Assembly: GCF_024529955.1 (NCBI RefSeq)
Contig: NZ_AP024855.1
Span: 1,094,658 to 1,158,657 of the forward strand
DNA length: 64,000 bases
Direction of reading: 5' to 3'
DNA from: Photobacterium toruni
GTDB lineage: Bacteria > Pseudomonadota > Gammaproteobacteria > Enterobacterales > Vibrionaceae
Positions 29,655 through 38,693 of the stretch are shown piece by piece. Every line of letters begins with the position of its first letter. The stretch's first letter is position 1. The position numbers and the translations under genes are program-made. Under the pieces are notes generated by a model. That model was not told the origin of the DNA. It did not search any database and was given only the letters and a program-made list of their open reading frames with translations.

Positions 29655-30767
29655 TTAGTTATTGCTGCATAAATAAGTGTACATAAATTCAGTTATTTTT
29701 GTCATATCATCAACAGTAATAAATTCTTCCGTCGTATGAACTTTACTCATTCCCGTTGATACATTGACTGTTTTTAAACCTTTACCATTAAATACATTGG
29801 CATCACTGCCACCACCCGTTGATTTGGTGAATGGCGTTAAACCGTTAGATTTAAATGCCGCCATAATACTTTGTACGTGTGGATCAGTATCTTCAATATG
29901 ATAAGCATTATAAGCACGATGAGATTCGATATTGATCTGAGCACCGTGTTTCGTTGCTGCTTGCTCAAAGGTTTCAATCATATGTGCAGTTTGACGTTCA
30001 AGCTTAGTATCATTTAAAGAGCGCGCTTCTGCAGCAAGATATAGTGAAGGCATTACAATATTAGTAACTTGTCCACCTTGAACAACGCCAATGTTAGCCG
30101 TAGTTTCTTCGTCAATACGTGATAAACGCATCGAAGTAATAGCGTCAGCAGCAACAGTTAACGCATTAATGCCTTCTTCTGGTGCTAAACCCGCATGGGC
30201 AGGTTTACCTGTAATAGTGATTTTTAAGCTTTGCTGACCAGGTGCTGTTGTTACAATTGCCCCAATTGCACCGCCTGAATCTAATACAATCGCCTTGTTT
30301 GCTGTAATGTAGCTCATATCAAACAGTTTAGAGCCTTGTAAGCCACCTTCTTCATGAACCGTGAAAGCCAATTCAATTGTTTTATGATCACGGTTGTCAG
30401 CTTGAATACAACGTACTGCTTCCATTATTGCTGCAATACCTGATTTATCATCACCACCTAAAATAGTATCACCTTTAGAGCGAATCACACCATTTTCAAT
30501 AATAGGTTCAATATCATTACCTGGGTTAACGGTGTCCATATGGCAACTAAGTGCAATAGTATCATTGATGTTGCCGTCTAAACGCGCATAGATATTAAAG
30601 CCATTAGAGATAGCTTCTGGTACGGGAAGGCGATGAACACTAAAACCTAACTCGCCTAATTGTTCAACAAGCGTTTCAGCAATGGCTTTCTCATTGCGTG
30701 ATTCGCTGTTGATTTTTATCAGTTCAATAAAGTGGTTAATAAGGCGTTGCTGATTAATTGTAGACAT
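29655..30767 (-). CDS. M20-family peptidase, PepT-like
   Basis: The 370-residue product belongs to the M20/M42-like tripeptidase group, cytosolic zinc aminopeptidases that trim short peptides. Metal ligands are visible in S-C-H-M-D-T-V, G-G-D-D-K-S-G, H-E-E-G-G (general-base Glu and metal Glu), V-L-D-S-G-G and the C-terminal V-H-T-T-E-E. A central dimerisation domain starts at about residue 175 (T-I-T-G-K-P-A-H-A-G). The length is shorter than E. coli PepT (about 408), so a PepT-like group is more likely than true peptidase T. It stands alone between the small gene and tyrS. Confidence 0.85.
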   Translation of the reverse strand: MSTINQQRLINHFIELIKINSESRNEKAIAETLVEQLGELGFSVHRLPVPEAISNGFNIYARLDGNINDTIALSCHMDTVNPGNDIEPIIENGVIRSKGDTILGGDDKSGIAAIMEAVRCIQADNRDHKTIELAFTVHEEGGLQGSKLFDMSYITANKAIVLDSGGAIGAIVTTAPGQQSLKITITGKPAHAGLAPEEGINALTVAADAITSMRLSRIDEETTANIGVVQGGQVTNIVMPSLYLAAEARSLNDTKLERQTAHMIETFEQAATKHGAQINIESHRAYNAYHIEDTDPHVQSIMAAFKSNGLTPFTKSTGGGSDANVFNGKGLKTVNVSTGMSKVHTTEEFITVDDMTKITEFMYTYLCSNN

Positions 30768-31072
30768 AATTTTAGCTTTAAGTTGTCATTGGATACCATG
30801 ACTGTAAACGTAAACAGTTGACTAAGACTTGGGGCTAAATCAAATTAAATGGGGATTTATTAATAAAAATATCAAATTGTGTTAGCGGTATCGTGTTTAT
30901 GGGAAAGGATTTAGGTGCGATGGAGAGCGTAAAAGAGGTGAGTGGATGCGGAATGATAAAATTAGATTGCCATTGATAATAAAAAACCACCGCTGTTATT
31001 AGTAGCGATGGTTTTATTTCTAGCTATATAAGTGGTTACCTATATAAATAGCCAGCGATTATGCGTTAAGGA
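30768..31072 (-). terminator. Gap with tyrS terminator at 30981-31015
   Basis: 305 bases between the peptidase and tyrS. On the minus strand AACCATCGCT pairs with AGCGGTGGTT and runs into TTTTTTATT, a good tyrS terminator about 58 bases past the stop codon. The remainder should hold the peptidase promoter; nothing else is seen. Confidence 0.75.
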
Positions 31073-32347
31073 TTAACCCCAAACGATAAGGCTGTAGTTT
31101 TTCTTACCACGACGGATAAGTGTGTAACGACCAAACAGTTTGTCAGCATCTTGGAATGCGTAGTAAGCATCACTTACTTTCTCGCCATTAACCATAATAG
31201 CGTTTGATGTAATGTGTGTTTTAGCTTGGCTACGAGATGTTGCAAGTTCAGCGTTAACAAGTACTTGCTGAAGATCGTCTTCACCAGATGCTTGTGCTGT
31301 TGGCATTCCATCTTGCGCTAGTTGAGCAAAATCAGATTCAGATAGGTGCTCAAGGTCATTTTCAAATAAACAGCGTGTAATGTTTTGTGCTGCTTCTAAT
31401 TGTGCTTGACCGTGTACTAGTGCTGTTGCTTTTTCTGCAAGAATACGTTGTGCTTGAGGTGCTTTACCGCTGTTACGATCATCTTCTTCGATCTGTTGAA
31501 TTTCTTCTTCAGAAAGGAAAGTAAAGAAACGTAAGAAACGGTATACGTCAGCATCTGCTGTATTCATCCAGAATTGGTAGAACTTGTATGGGCTAGTTTT
31601 GCTTGGGTCTAACCAAACAGCGCCGCCTTCAGTTTTACCAAACTTAGTACCATCAGACTTCGTGATTAGCGGTACAGTCATACCGAATACTTGCTGTTGG
31701 TTCATACGACGAGTTAGGTCGATACCTGCTGTGATGTTACCCCATTGGTCAGAACCACCAATTTGAAGTTCCATACCCATGTCTTTATTCATGCTTGCAA
31801 AGTCGTAAGACTGTAACAGGCTGTAAGCGAACTCAGTAAAAGAGATACCTACTTCGTCACGGTTAATACGTTGCTTAACAGATTCTTTGCTGATCATTTG
31901 GTTTACAGAGAAGTGCTTACCAATGTCACGTAAGAATGTTAATACATCCATATTACCAAACCAGTCATGGTTGTTTACCATGCGAGCAGGGTTAGTTGCG
32001 TTGTCAAAATCTAAGAAAGGCGAAACTTGACGTTGGATTTTCGTAACCCAATCAGCAACAATATCTAAAGTGTTAAGTGAACGCTCAGTCGCTTTAAAGC
32101 TTGGATCACCAATCATACCGGTAGCACCGCCAACCAAAGCTACTGGATTATGGCCCGCTTCTTGAAAGCGCTTAAGGCAAAGTAGAGGTACCAGATGACC
32201 TAGGTGTAAACTATCTGCCGTTGGATCAAAGCCGCAATATAATGTAATCGGACCTTTTGCTAAACGCTCGCTTAAAGCTTCTTCATCCGTAATTTGAGCG
32301 ATCAGACCGCGATCTTTAAGCTCTTGAATTAAATTCAAATGATTCAT
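31073..32347 (-). CDS. tyrS: Tyrosyl-tRNA synthetase
   Basis: The product is about 424 residues long and charges tRNA-Tyr. It shows the class I signatures H-L-G-H (in [10 protein letters not shown]) and K-F-G-K-T (in [14 protein letters not shown]). The Tyr-binding region is [12 protein letters not shown], and a C-terminal S4-type RNA-binding domain follows (S-R-S-Q-A-K-T-H-I). The KFGKT form marks the TyrS class found in E. coli and Bacillus TyrS rather than the TyrZ type. Six more codons are open upstream, but the ATG at 32347 follows TTGGAGA, so this start is preferred. Confidence 0.95.
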   Translation of the reverse strand: MNHLNLIQELKDRGLIAQITDEEALSERLAKGPITLYCGFDPTADSLHLGHLVPLLCLKRFQEAGHNPVALVGGATGMIGDPSFKATERSLNTLDIVADWVTKIQRQVSPFLDFDNATNPARMVNNHDWFGNMDVLTFLRDIGKHFSVNQMISKESVKQRINRDEVGISFTEFAYSLLQSYDFASMNKDMGMELQIGGSDQWGNITAGIDLTRRMNQQQVFGMTVPLITKSDGTKFGKTEGGAVWLDPSKTSPYKFYQFWMNTADADVYRFLRFFTFLSEEEIQQIEEDDRNSGKAPQAQRILAEKATALVHGQAQLEAAQNITRCLFENDLEHLSESDFAQLAQDGMPTAQASGEDDLQQVLVNAELATSRSQAKTHITSNAIMVNGEKVSDAYYAFQDADKLFGRYTLIRRGKKNYSLIVWG

Positions 32348-33042
32348 GTATTCTCCAATAATCATTTTATTTACGTTTAATTTATAGGTACGGCATTATT
32401 CAATGTCAGTATCTGGTTTATTAATAATTTGTAGACTAATAAATTCTACCACAAATAATGCCATATTATTTGTTGCCATATTATATTCAATTTAATGTTG
32501 TTTACCACGGAAGTTTTCTAAGGGTAACGACAAGAAATTAATGGCTAGGATTGTTAAGAAAATTGCTGCGGTATTTTTACCATGTTTAAAGGGGCTTGCC
32601 AATGAATCAAATAATCCTAATTAAACGTATAGATAGGCAAGGGATCGTGATGTGGATAAGAAACCATCAATTAGATAATTAATGTTATTTTTTTTGAGGG
32701 GCTAGTCATTTTTTTGACTCATAATGTCAACACTTTTACAGTGTGATGCAACATATTAAAAATAATTGTTGTAACGGAGTCGTTGTAAAAATCACCAGTT
32801 AATAATATAAGGAAAAATCAATGTGAGCGATTAAATTGCGAATAACAATGCTATTACATAGTCATGTTAGTTTGTCTTAATGCATCTAAATGTATTATCT
32901 TTGATGGGTTAATATAATAGTAACATATGCTAATCAAAGCTTAAAAAAATGGCTCGTTAATCATCTATTATCAATAATTGTAACGTTGTCGTCATGATAA
33001 TATTCGTTCAGTATCTTGTTTGTCATATAGAAAGTGTCAATA
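32348..33042. other. Long intergenic region, no gene seen
   Basis: About 695 AT-rich bases between tyrS and the small membrane protein gene, holding the tyrS promoter. It includes two short hairpins (AGTCA/TGACT and ACAC/GTGT near 32707-32745). I found no frame longer than about 26 codons and no recognised RNA. A small RNA remains possible. Confidence 0.35.
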
Positions 33043-33438
33043 TTAACGTATTAAGTGGGTGATAATAATCATCATCATACTTGCGATGAACGCAGCAATC
33101 GCGGTGATAAATAGTGTAACAGCAGGGAAAAAAATGTAGAGGGAAATATAATGACTATTAGTATCACTAATAATATTTAGAAAATAAGGATATATTGTAG
33201 AAAAACATAGACAGGTTACCCACGCAAAAAATAATATCCATGCGGAATATGACTTAATCATAGTCAGTGGCTTATTATGACAACATTCATATTGTTTAAT
33301 TATATAATGCAGTCCAAACAGAGGGACTAATGCCCATAAGATGATAGCTAAACTAAATATACCTTGCTGGCTATGCCAATTAAATAGGATGAGATTAATA
33401 ATAAATATACTAACAATAGAATAAACACGATAAGTCAT
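33043..33438 (-). CDS. Small integral membrane protein, unknown
   Basis: A 131-residue product with four hydrophobic stretches (roughly residues 5-21, 27-47, 66-86 and 98-125) separated by short polar loops. One loop carries Y-E-C-C-H-N-K, which could bind metal. No family was recognised. It is a single gene, low in GC, flanked by long intergenic regions. A four-helix membrane protein of unknown role is all that can be said. Confidence 0.55.
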   Translation of the reverse strand: MTYRVYSIVSIFIINLILFNWHSQQGIFSLAIILWALVPLFGLHYIIKQYECCHNKPLTMIKSYSAWILFFAWVTCLCFSTIYPYFLNIISDTNSHYISLYIFFPAVTLFITAIAAFIASMMMIIITHLIR

Positions 33439-33647
33439 AAATAAATGATAAGTTAGACATCAATGTCGAGTATTATATTTTTTATGTGGTAGAAATAACG
33501 CTATATCACTCATAAAAAAGCATAAAAGTAACAATTTCTAAAGATTGTGGTCATAAGTATAAGATTAAGAGTGTTTATATCTATGTGAGGTATATTAATA
33601 TACTTTTATAGTATTAACTTGTGTTTTCGTTATGGGGTAAAGATTAA

Positions 33648-34364
33648 GTGATTGATATTGATAAAGATAACTTTGCAACCATAAGTGATCGAGTAATGTA
33701 TCAAATTCGGCATGACATTTTATGTGGTGAATTTGAAGCTGGACAGAAACTTATTCTGAGTGAATTAAAAGAACGCTACCAAGTAGGTGGTACACCTTTG
33801 CGAGAAGCGATGGTGCAACTATCGTGGCAAAAATACGTAACAATGAAGCCACAAAAAGGTTTTTGGGTTGCGAAAGTATCGCTTGATGAATTACGAGGAA
33901 TTTTAAAAACTCGATTAGCATTAGGTCATGTGGCTTTGCAAGATGCTATTAAAAAAGGGGATGAGGCTTGGGAATTACAGATTCTAACTGCTTTTCATAA
34001 ACTAAATCGCTTAGATCCAGAATCAGCATTATTTGATTATGATGAATGGGAATTACGCCATAAAGAGTTTCATTTATCTTTAATTTCGTGTGAAGGTTCT
34101 GAATTTATTAGGAATATGATTTCACATATTTACGATCAACAAGAACGTTATCGTCATTTTTTATTAAATGCTCGTTTGTCGCCTGAGAAACAGTACCATG
34201 ATAATGGAGAACATGAAGCTCTGATGAAAGCAGTATTAGCACGTGATACTGAATTATCATGTCAGTTATTAGAAGAACACAGTGAACGTTTATATCGTCT
34301 ACTTGAAGCAGCACCATCATTACAAGCATTGCTACATTTACCCAATAATAAGACCATTTGGTAA
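33648..34364 (+). CDS. GntR-family regulator (FCD type)
   Basis: The 238-residue product has an N-terminal GntR winged helix (G-Q-K-L-I-L-S-E-L-K-E-R-Y-Q-V-G-G-T-P-L-R-E-A). An all-helical FCD ligand domain follows, with the metal-type residues of F-H-L-S-L and the closing E-H-S-E-R. The start is GTG at 33648 with GGGG upstream. It resembles CsiR-type regulators of amino-acid or organic-acid catabolism. The next gene on the same strand is an aromatic/aspartate aminotransferase separated by a terminator, so it may regulate that gene without being co-transcribed. Confidence 0.87.
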   Translation: MIDIDKDNFATISDRVMYQIRHDILCGEFEAGQKLILSELKERYQVGGTPLREAMVQLSWQKYVTMKPQKGFWVAKVSLDELRGILKTRLALGHVALQDAIKKGDEAWELQILTAFHKLNRLDPESALFDYDEWELRHKEFHLSLISCEGSEFIRNMISHIYDQQERYRHFLLNARLSPEKQYHDNGEHEALMKAVLARDTELSCQLLEEHSERLYRLLEAAPSLQALLHLPNNKTIW

Positions 34365-34387
34365 TCATAGCTGCTATTGATTGTTCA

Positions 34388-34423
34388 TTGATTAAGTTAT
34401 AGGGATTAGCTTAATCAATTTTT
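34388..34423 (+). terminator. Terminator after GntR gene
   Basis: TTGATTAAG pairs with CTTAATCAA around a 13-base loop and is followed by five T residues. Confidence 0.85.
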
Positions 34424-34525
34424 ATCTACTCGCAATAATTAAAGTGTGTGATGGCATTTTTCTAATGACGCCATGAAGTTGAAATGCTAATTTAAATTCA
34501 TGCCTCTATAAACGGAATTTGCTTA

Positions 34526-35704
34526 ATGTTTTCACAACTTTCTCCTGCACAACCTGATCCCATATTGTCATTATCGTTAATTTATAATGCTGATCAGCGC
34601 GATCATAAAATGGATCTAGGTATTGGTGTTTATCGTAATAATCACGGCCAGACTCCCATTATGGCCGCTATTTCTCAAGCTGAACAACGTTTACTTCAAA
34701 CCCAAACCACAAAATCTTATGTGGGTCTTGCGGGGAGTGAAGTTTTTAATCAATGCATGATTGATCTGCTATTAGCCGATACTTCCGCGCATAGCCGCAC
34801 TGCGGGGGTTCAAACTCCTGGTGGTAGTGGTGCATTACGCATGCTGGCTGATCTAATGCATGTTGCAAATGCCAATACAACTGTATGGTTAACTGATTTA
34901 AGTTACGTTAACCATCGACCTGTGATGGAAGCCGCTGGATTAAAAGTTAAATATTATCCTTACTTTGATCGTGATACTAAACAAGTAAATACTGATGCGA
35001 TGTTATCAGCGTTAGCGCAAGCAGGAGCCAATGATGTGGTATTACTGCATGGGTGTTGTCATAACCCCACCGGAGCTGACATCAGTTTTGAAGCTTGGCA
35101 AGCGATCACCGCATTAGCAAATAAGAATGGTTTTCTGCCGTTTGTTGATATGGCGTATCTTGGGTTTGGTGATGGTCTTGAGAAAGACAGTGCTGGTTTG
35201 AAATTCATGGCTGATAACATTGAAGAAATGATGATCGCCACTTCATGTTCTAAAAACTTTGGATTATATCGCGAGCGTACCGGCGCTGCCTTATTGGTGG
35301 GTGATACATTGCCAAATGCGCAAAAAGCTAAAGGTCGAATTTTGACGTTAGCACGAGCCAGCTATACCATGCCACCAGATCACGGTGCAGCGTTAGTGGC
35401 AGATATATTAACATCAAGTATGTTAACTGCGGTGTGGAAACAAGAACTGATCATGATGCAACAACGCATTATTGGTTTACGCCAAAATCTAGTTCAAACA
35501 TTAATCGCTAAAGGTTGTGATCAGTTTAACTTTATTGCTGATCATAAAGGTATGTTTTCAATGACAGGTTTATCGCCTGAGAAAATTATGCGATTACGTG
35601 ATGAATTTGCTATTTATGCGGTGGGTGATGGCCGTATTAATGTAGCAGGGCTACAAGAACAACAGATAGATGCTCTAGCGACCGCGTTAATCACAGTTGC
35701 TTAA
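34526..35704 (+). CDS. Class I aminotransferase, aspartate/aromatic type
   Basis: The 392-residue PLP enzyme matches the AspC/TyrB group of class I aminotransferases. It has the N-terminal D-L-G-I-G-V-Y-R-N, G-L-A-G, the cofactor-contacting N-P-T-G-A-D and D-M-A-Y-L-G-F-G-D, and the PLP lysine in S-C-S-K-N-F-G-L-Y-R-E-R-T-G. A substrate-carboxylate arginine is in G-D-G-R-I-N-V-A-G. Such enzymes exchange amino groups between aspartate or aromatic amino acids and 2-oxoglutarate. Which acceptor is preferred is not clear. A nearby opine-type dehydrogenase makes an amino-acid catabolic role plausible. Confidence 0.9.
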   Translation: MFSQLSPAQPDPILSLSLIYNADQRDHKMDLGIGVYRNNHGQTPIMAAISQAEQRLLQTQTTKSYVGLAGSEVFNQCMIDLLLADTSAHSRTAGVQTPGGSGALRMLADLMHVANANTTVWLTDLSYVNHRPVMEAAGLKVKYYPYFDRDTKQVNTDAMLSALAQAGANDVVLLHGCCHNPTGADISFEAWQAITALANKNGFLPFVDMAYLGFGDGLEKDSAGLKFMADNIEEMMIATSCSKNFGLYRERTGAALLVGDTLPNAQKAKGRILTLARASYTMPPDHGAALVADILTSSMLTAVWKQELIMMQQRIIGLRQNLVQTLIAKGCDQFNFIADHKGMFSMTGLSPEKIMRLRDEFAIYAVGDGRINVAGLQEQQIDALATALITVA

Positions 35705-35752
35705 TAATGCTAGCGTGAATATATAAGAGAGCAAATATATAAGTCATAATAG

Positions 35753-35820
35753 AAGGGCGCATAATATTGCTGTTGATAGATATAACTTATGTTTGTATCA
35801 ACAAGCGCCCTTAGTTTTTA
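35753..35820. terminator. Large bidirectional hairpin between convergent genes
   Basis: AAGGGCGC pairs with GCGCCCTT and encloses a second stem GTTGATA/TATCAAC; a T-run follows on the plus strand. It terminates the aminotransferase gene and probably the convergent PH-domain gene. Confidence 0.8.
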
Positions 35821-35833
35821 TTACCAATAACGG

Positions 35834-36214
35834 CTATTTTCCTGCTATTTTAGCGGCTAAGAGACCTTGTAAGGTATAAACATTGGTTGAACCGTTAAAC
35901 TCAAGAGTCATTGGATCATGTTGACCTGAAATCCATAGTTTTAACTCAGCGTCGAGATCAAAGTGACCGGTTGTCTCAACGGTATACATGGTAATAGATT
36001 TATAAGGTATTGAGCGGTATTCCACTTTTCTTCCCGTCATGCCTTGTTTATCAATCAAAATTAGACGACGATCTGTTAAAACAATCATATCGCGAATAAG
36101 TTTATACGCTAATTCGATGCGCTCATCTTGACCAAGAATCGTTGATAATTCTTCAGTTGCATCAGCAAGATCCATCTCGCCAGCATTACCTAAGATAGCA
36201 TTAAAAAATCCCAT
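35834..36214 (-). CDS. Bacterial PH-domain protein
   Basis: The 126-residue product matches the short cytosolic bacterial PH-like family (bPH, YozO/DUF1696 type). It is a beta-rich fold starting M-G-F-F-N-A-I-L-G-N, with L-G-Q-D-E-R-I-E-L-A-Y-K-L-I-R-D, V-L-T-D-R-R-L-I-L-I-D-K-Q-G-M-T-G-R-K and Y-R-S-I-P-Y-K-S-I. Members form rings in crystals, and their physiological role is not established. There is no signal or membrane segment. It is a single gene. Confidence 0.85.
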   Translation of the reverse strand: MGFFNAILGNAGEMDLADATEELSTILGQDERIELAYKLIRDMIVLTDRRLILIDKQGMTGRKVEYRSIPYKSITMYTVETTGHFDLDAELKLWISGQHDPMTLEFNGSTNVYTLQGLLAAKIAGK

Positions 36215-36389
36215 GAATGATTCCTTTTAAAAAACAAAATAAGCACTAATGTAAGTCATTAGAGTGTAATCGAATTGTGTTTTTTATACTAGCAACGATT
36301 TGAACTTCCAGTTTGCATTACACATCAAGGTTTTTATTAATAACAATGTTTATTATGACGCACCGTTATTAATATGTGTGTTAATGCTT

Positions 36390-37310
36390 ATGAAGTTATC
36401 TTATTTGCACGCTTTTCGTGCTGTGGTTGAATGTCAAACGGTTACTGCTGCGGCAGAATTATTGAATCTTAGTCAACCTGCGGTAAGCCGCTTATTATCC
36501 AGTTTGGAAGAACAATTAAAATTTAAGTTATTTATTCGTCAGCGTAGTCGGTTGATATTAAGTGATGAAGGCCAAGCCTTTTATTTAGAGGTTGCCAAAG
36601 TTTTTGATGCTGTTAATGGGTTAGACAGTGCCGCTGAAGCGATTCGAACCCATCATTTAGGCTCATTAACCATTGCGGCTATGCCTGTGCTATCTCATGC
36701 TTTTTTACCGCGGATATTAGCCAATTTTTTACAACATAATTGCCAAACTAAAATTGGTTTAAAGACCTTTCGTTCTGAAGATGTAGTGCGTCAAATTCAA
36801 GCACAAACAACGGATATTGGCTTTGCGTTTACGACTGAAGATGTTGCTGGGGTTAATAGCCAAACGGTGACATGTGAGTGTGTTGCATTAATTCCTGCGG
36901 CATCACCATTAGCACAAAAAGCAACAATATCTGTGACCGATCTTGGTAATGAATGTGTTATCAGGCATGAAAAAGACATGATTCAGCGTTGTATTGATAA
37001 TTTATTACGCCGTCACGATATTAAAATTAATAAGCAAATTGAAGTTTCATTGGCTAGTACTGCTGCCGCTTTAGTCGCAGAAGGGGTTGGGATCGCTATT
37101 ACTGATCCGTTTACCGCGTATTTAGCTAATGAAACTCGTGATGTGGTGATGCGACCGTTAGCCTTTAATTTAGCGTTTGAATTTACTATCTTGTATCCAG
37201 GGTTAAGACCAATTCACCGTCATGCTGAACGGTTTATTGAACAGTTTATGCTAACGGCCGATAGTATGGATATTTATCTAAAAATAGGTCCTATGCATAG
37301 CTTGGCATAA
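36390..37310 (+). CDS. LysR-family transcriptional regulator
   Basis: The product is about 306 residues, with the LysR helix-turn-helix F-R-A-V-V-E-C-Q-T-V-T-A-A-A-E-L-L-N-L-S-Q-P-A-V-S-R-L-L and an effector domain. The frame is open from a TTG at 36300, but the family N-terminus begins with M-K-L-S-Y-L-H-A-F at 36390 (an ATG two codons earlier is an alternative). It is read in the same direction as the opine-dehydrogenase and YfcC genes, 205 bases before them, and is the natural candidate to regulate them. Confidence 0.87.
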   Translation: MKLSYLHAFRAVVECQTVTAAAELLNLSQPAVSRLLSSLEEQLKFKLFIRQRSRLILSDEGQAFYLEVAKVFDAVNGLDSAAEAIRTHHLGSLTIAAMPVLSHAFLPRILANFLQHNCQTKIGLKTFRSEDVVRQIQAQTTDIGFAFTTEDVAGVNSQTVTCECVALIPAASPLAQKATISVTDLGNECVIRHEKDMIQRCIDNLLRRHDIKINKQIEVSLASTAAALVAEGVGIAITDPFTAYLANETRDVVMRPLAFNLAFEFTILYPGLRPIHRHAERFIEQFMLTADSMDIYLKIGPMHSLA

Positions 37311-37515
37311 AGCGATCGAGGAGTAGATCACATTGTATTGTTGATTATGGTTACTCTCTTTATTGTTTTAACTGTTTGTATTTAATATATTTAAATTTAT
37401 TTTTTTGATTGGTCTATAACCTAAAGACATAGCCTATTTTGATTATAGTATTATTTTTTAGGCGTTATTTTTCTTAATGTGATTTTGTCTTATAACATCA
37501 TCTTAAGGAATAACC

Positions 37516-38625
37516 ATGACAACGCGTGTTTCTATTATTGGATCAGGTAACGCAGGGCTAACAGCTGCATACCATCTGACACGGCAAGGGGCTGAAGTAT
37601 GCTTGTATGGAGCAACAGGATTTGATCAGCCATTAACAGACATAGAAGCGCAAGGTGGAATCACAGCATTAGCCTCTTGTAATGACGTTGAATTATCTTT
37701 TGCAGGTTTTCAAGCTATTGATACTATCACGCGTGATTTAAAACAAGCGGTTGATTATGCTGATATATTGATTTTGCCTGTCCCTTCTTTTGCTCAAGAA
37801 CCGTTGTTTCGTTCAATGTTACCGCATTTAAAAAGCGGACAGCTAATTATGCTTATGCCCGGCAATTACGGGTCGTTAGTGTTAAATAAAATCAAGTGTG
37901 ATGAAGGCTATCAGGATATCGATATTACCTTCGTTGACGCAATTTCTATTCCATGGGCGACCCGTATTGTTGGTCCTGCTGAATTAGCTATTTTAGGCAT
38001 GAAAACTCACCTTCCAGTGGCGGCTTTACCAGGCACTCGCACACTAGCCGCAATTGCTCGTTTACAACCATTGATGCCATTGCCATTAACTGCTTTAGAT
38101 AATGTAATTATGGCGGGGTTAGAAAATATTAATTTTGGTGGTCATCCATTACTCACTACCTTAAATATGGGTTTATTAGAGAATTTTGACGGTCAATTTA
38201 ATTATTACAAAGACTGTTGTTCGGTATCAACAGCACGCGCTGCTGCGGTAATGGAAACAGAGCGATTAGCCATTGGTCAAGCATTAGGGTTGCATTTAAC
38301 GACAGAATTGGATGCGATGAATGCGCTGTATGACATGGAGTGCAAAACGGTATATGACGTTAATCGGACTTCTGAAACTCACGGTAAATTAAACAGTGCT
38401 CCTAATTGTTCAAGTAATCGTTATATCACTGAGGACGCGGCTTATTTATTGGTTCCATGCTATGAATTTGCACAATTAACAGGAGTTCAAACACCGATCA
38501 TTACCGCCTGTCTGCATATTGATAATGCTTATAACAACGCGGATTATTTTAAAGAAGGGCGTACATTAAAACAAATGGGGCTCGACGGAATGCTGGTTAC
38601 TGACATGATGACTTTCGTTGCATAA
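37516..38625 (+). CDS. Opine dehydrogenase-family protein (octopine/nopaline DH type)
   Basis: The 369-residue product has an N-terminal Rossmann fold (V-S-I-I-G-S-G-N-A-G-L-T-A-A-Y-H-L) and an alpha-helical C-terminal octopine/nopaline dehydrogenase domain. The expected histidine is in N-F-G-G-H-P-L, and Y-D-V-N-R-T-S follows. Family members link or split an amino acid and a keto acid with NAD(P)H. The next gene, 68 bases on, is a YfcC-type carrier, so a catabolic or exchange role with amino-acid-like substrates is likely. No nicotianamine-synthase-like gene is present, which argues against a staphylopine-type metallophore locus. Direction of reaction and substrate are unknown. Confidence 0.8.
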   Translation: MTTRVSIIGSGNAGLTAAYHLTRQGAEVCLYGATGFDQPLTDIEAQGGITALASCNDVELSFAGFQAIDTITRDLKQAVDYADILILPVPSFAQEPLFRSMLPHLKSGQLIMLMPGNYGSLVLNKIKCDEGYQDIDITFVDAISIPWATRIVGPAELAILGMKTHLPVAALPGTRTLAAIARLQPLMPLPLTALDNVIMAGLENINFGGHPLLTTLNMGLLENFDGQFNYYKDCCSVSTARAAAVMETERLAIGQALGLHLTTELDAMNALYDMECKTVYDVNRTSETHGKLNSAPNCSSNRYITEDAAYLLVPCYEFAQLTGVQTPIITACLHIDNAYNNADYFKEGRTLKQMGLDGMLVTDMMTFVA

Positions 38626-38693
38626 CAAGAAGATGGATTCACCATCTCTAATGGGACGCTAAGAATAGTGTCCCAATATTTAAGGATATCTGT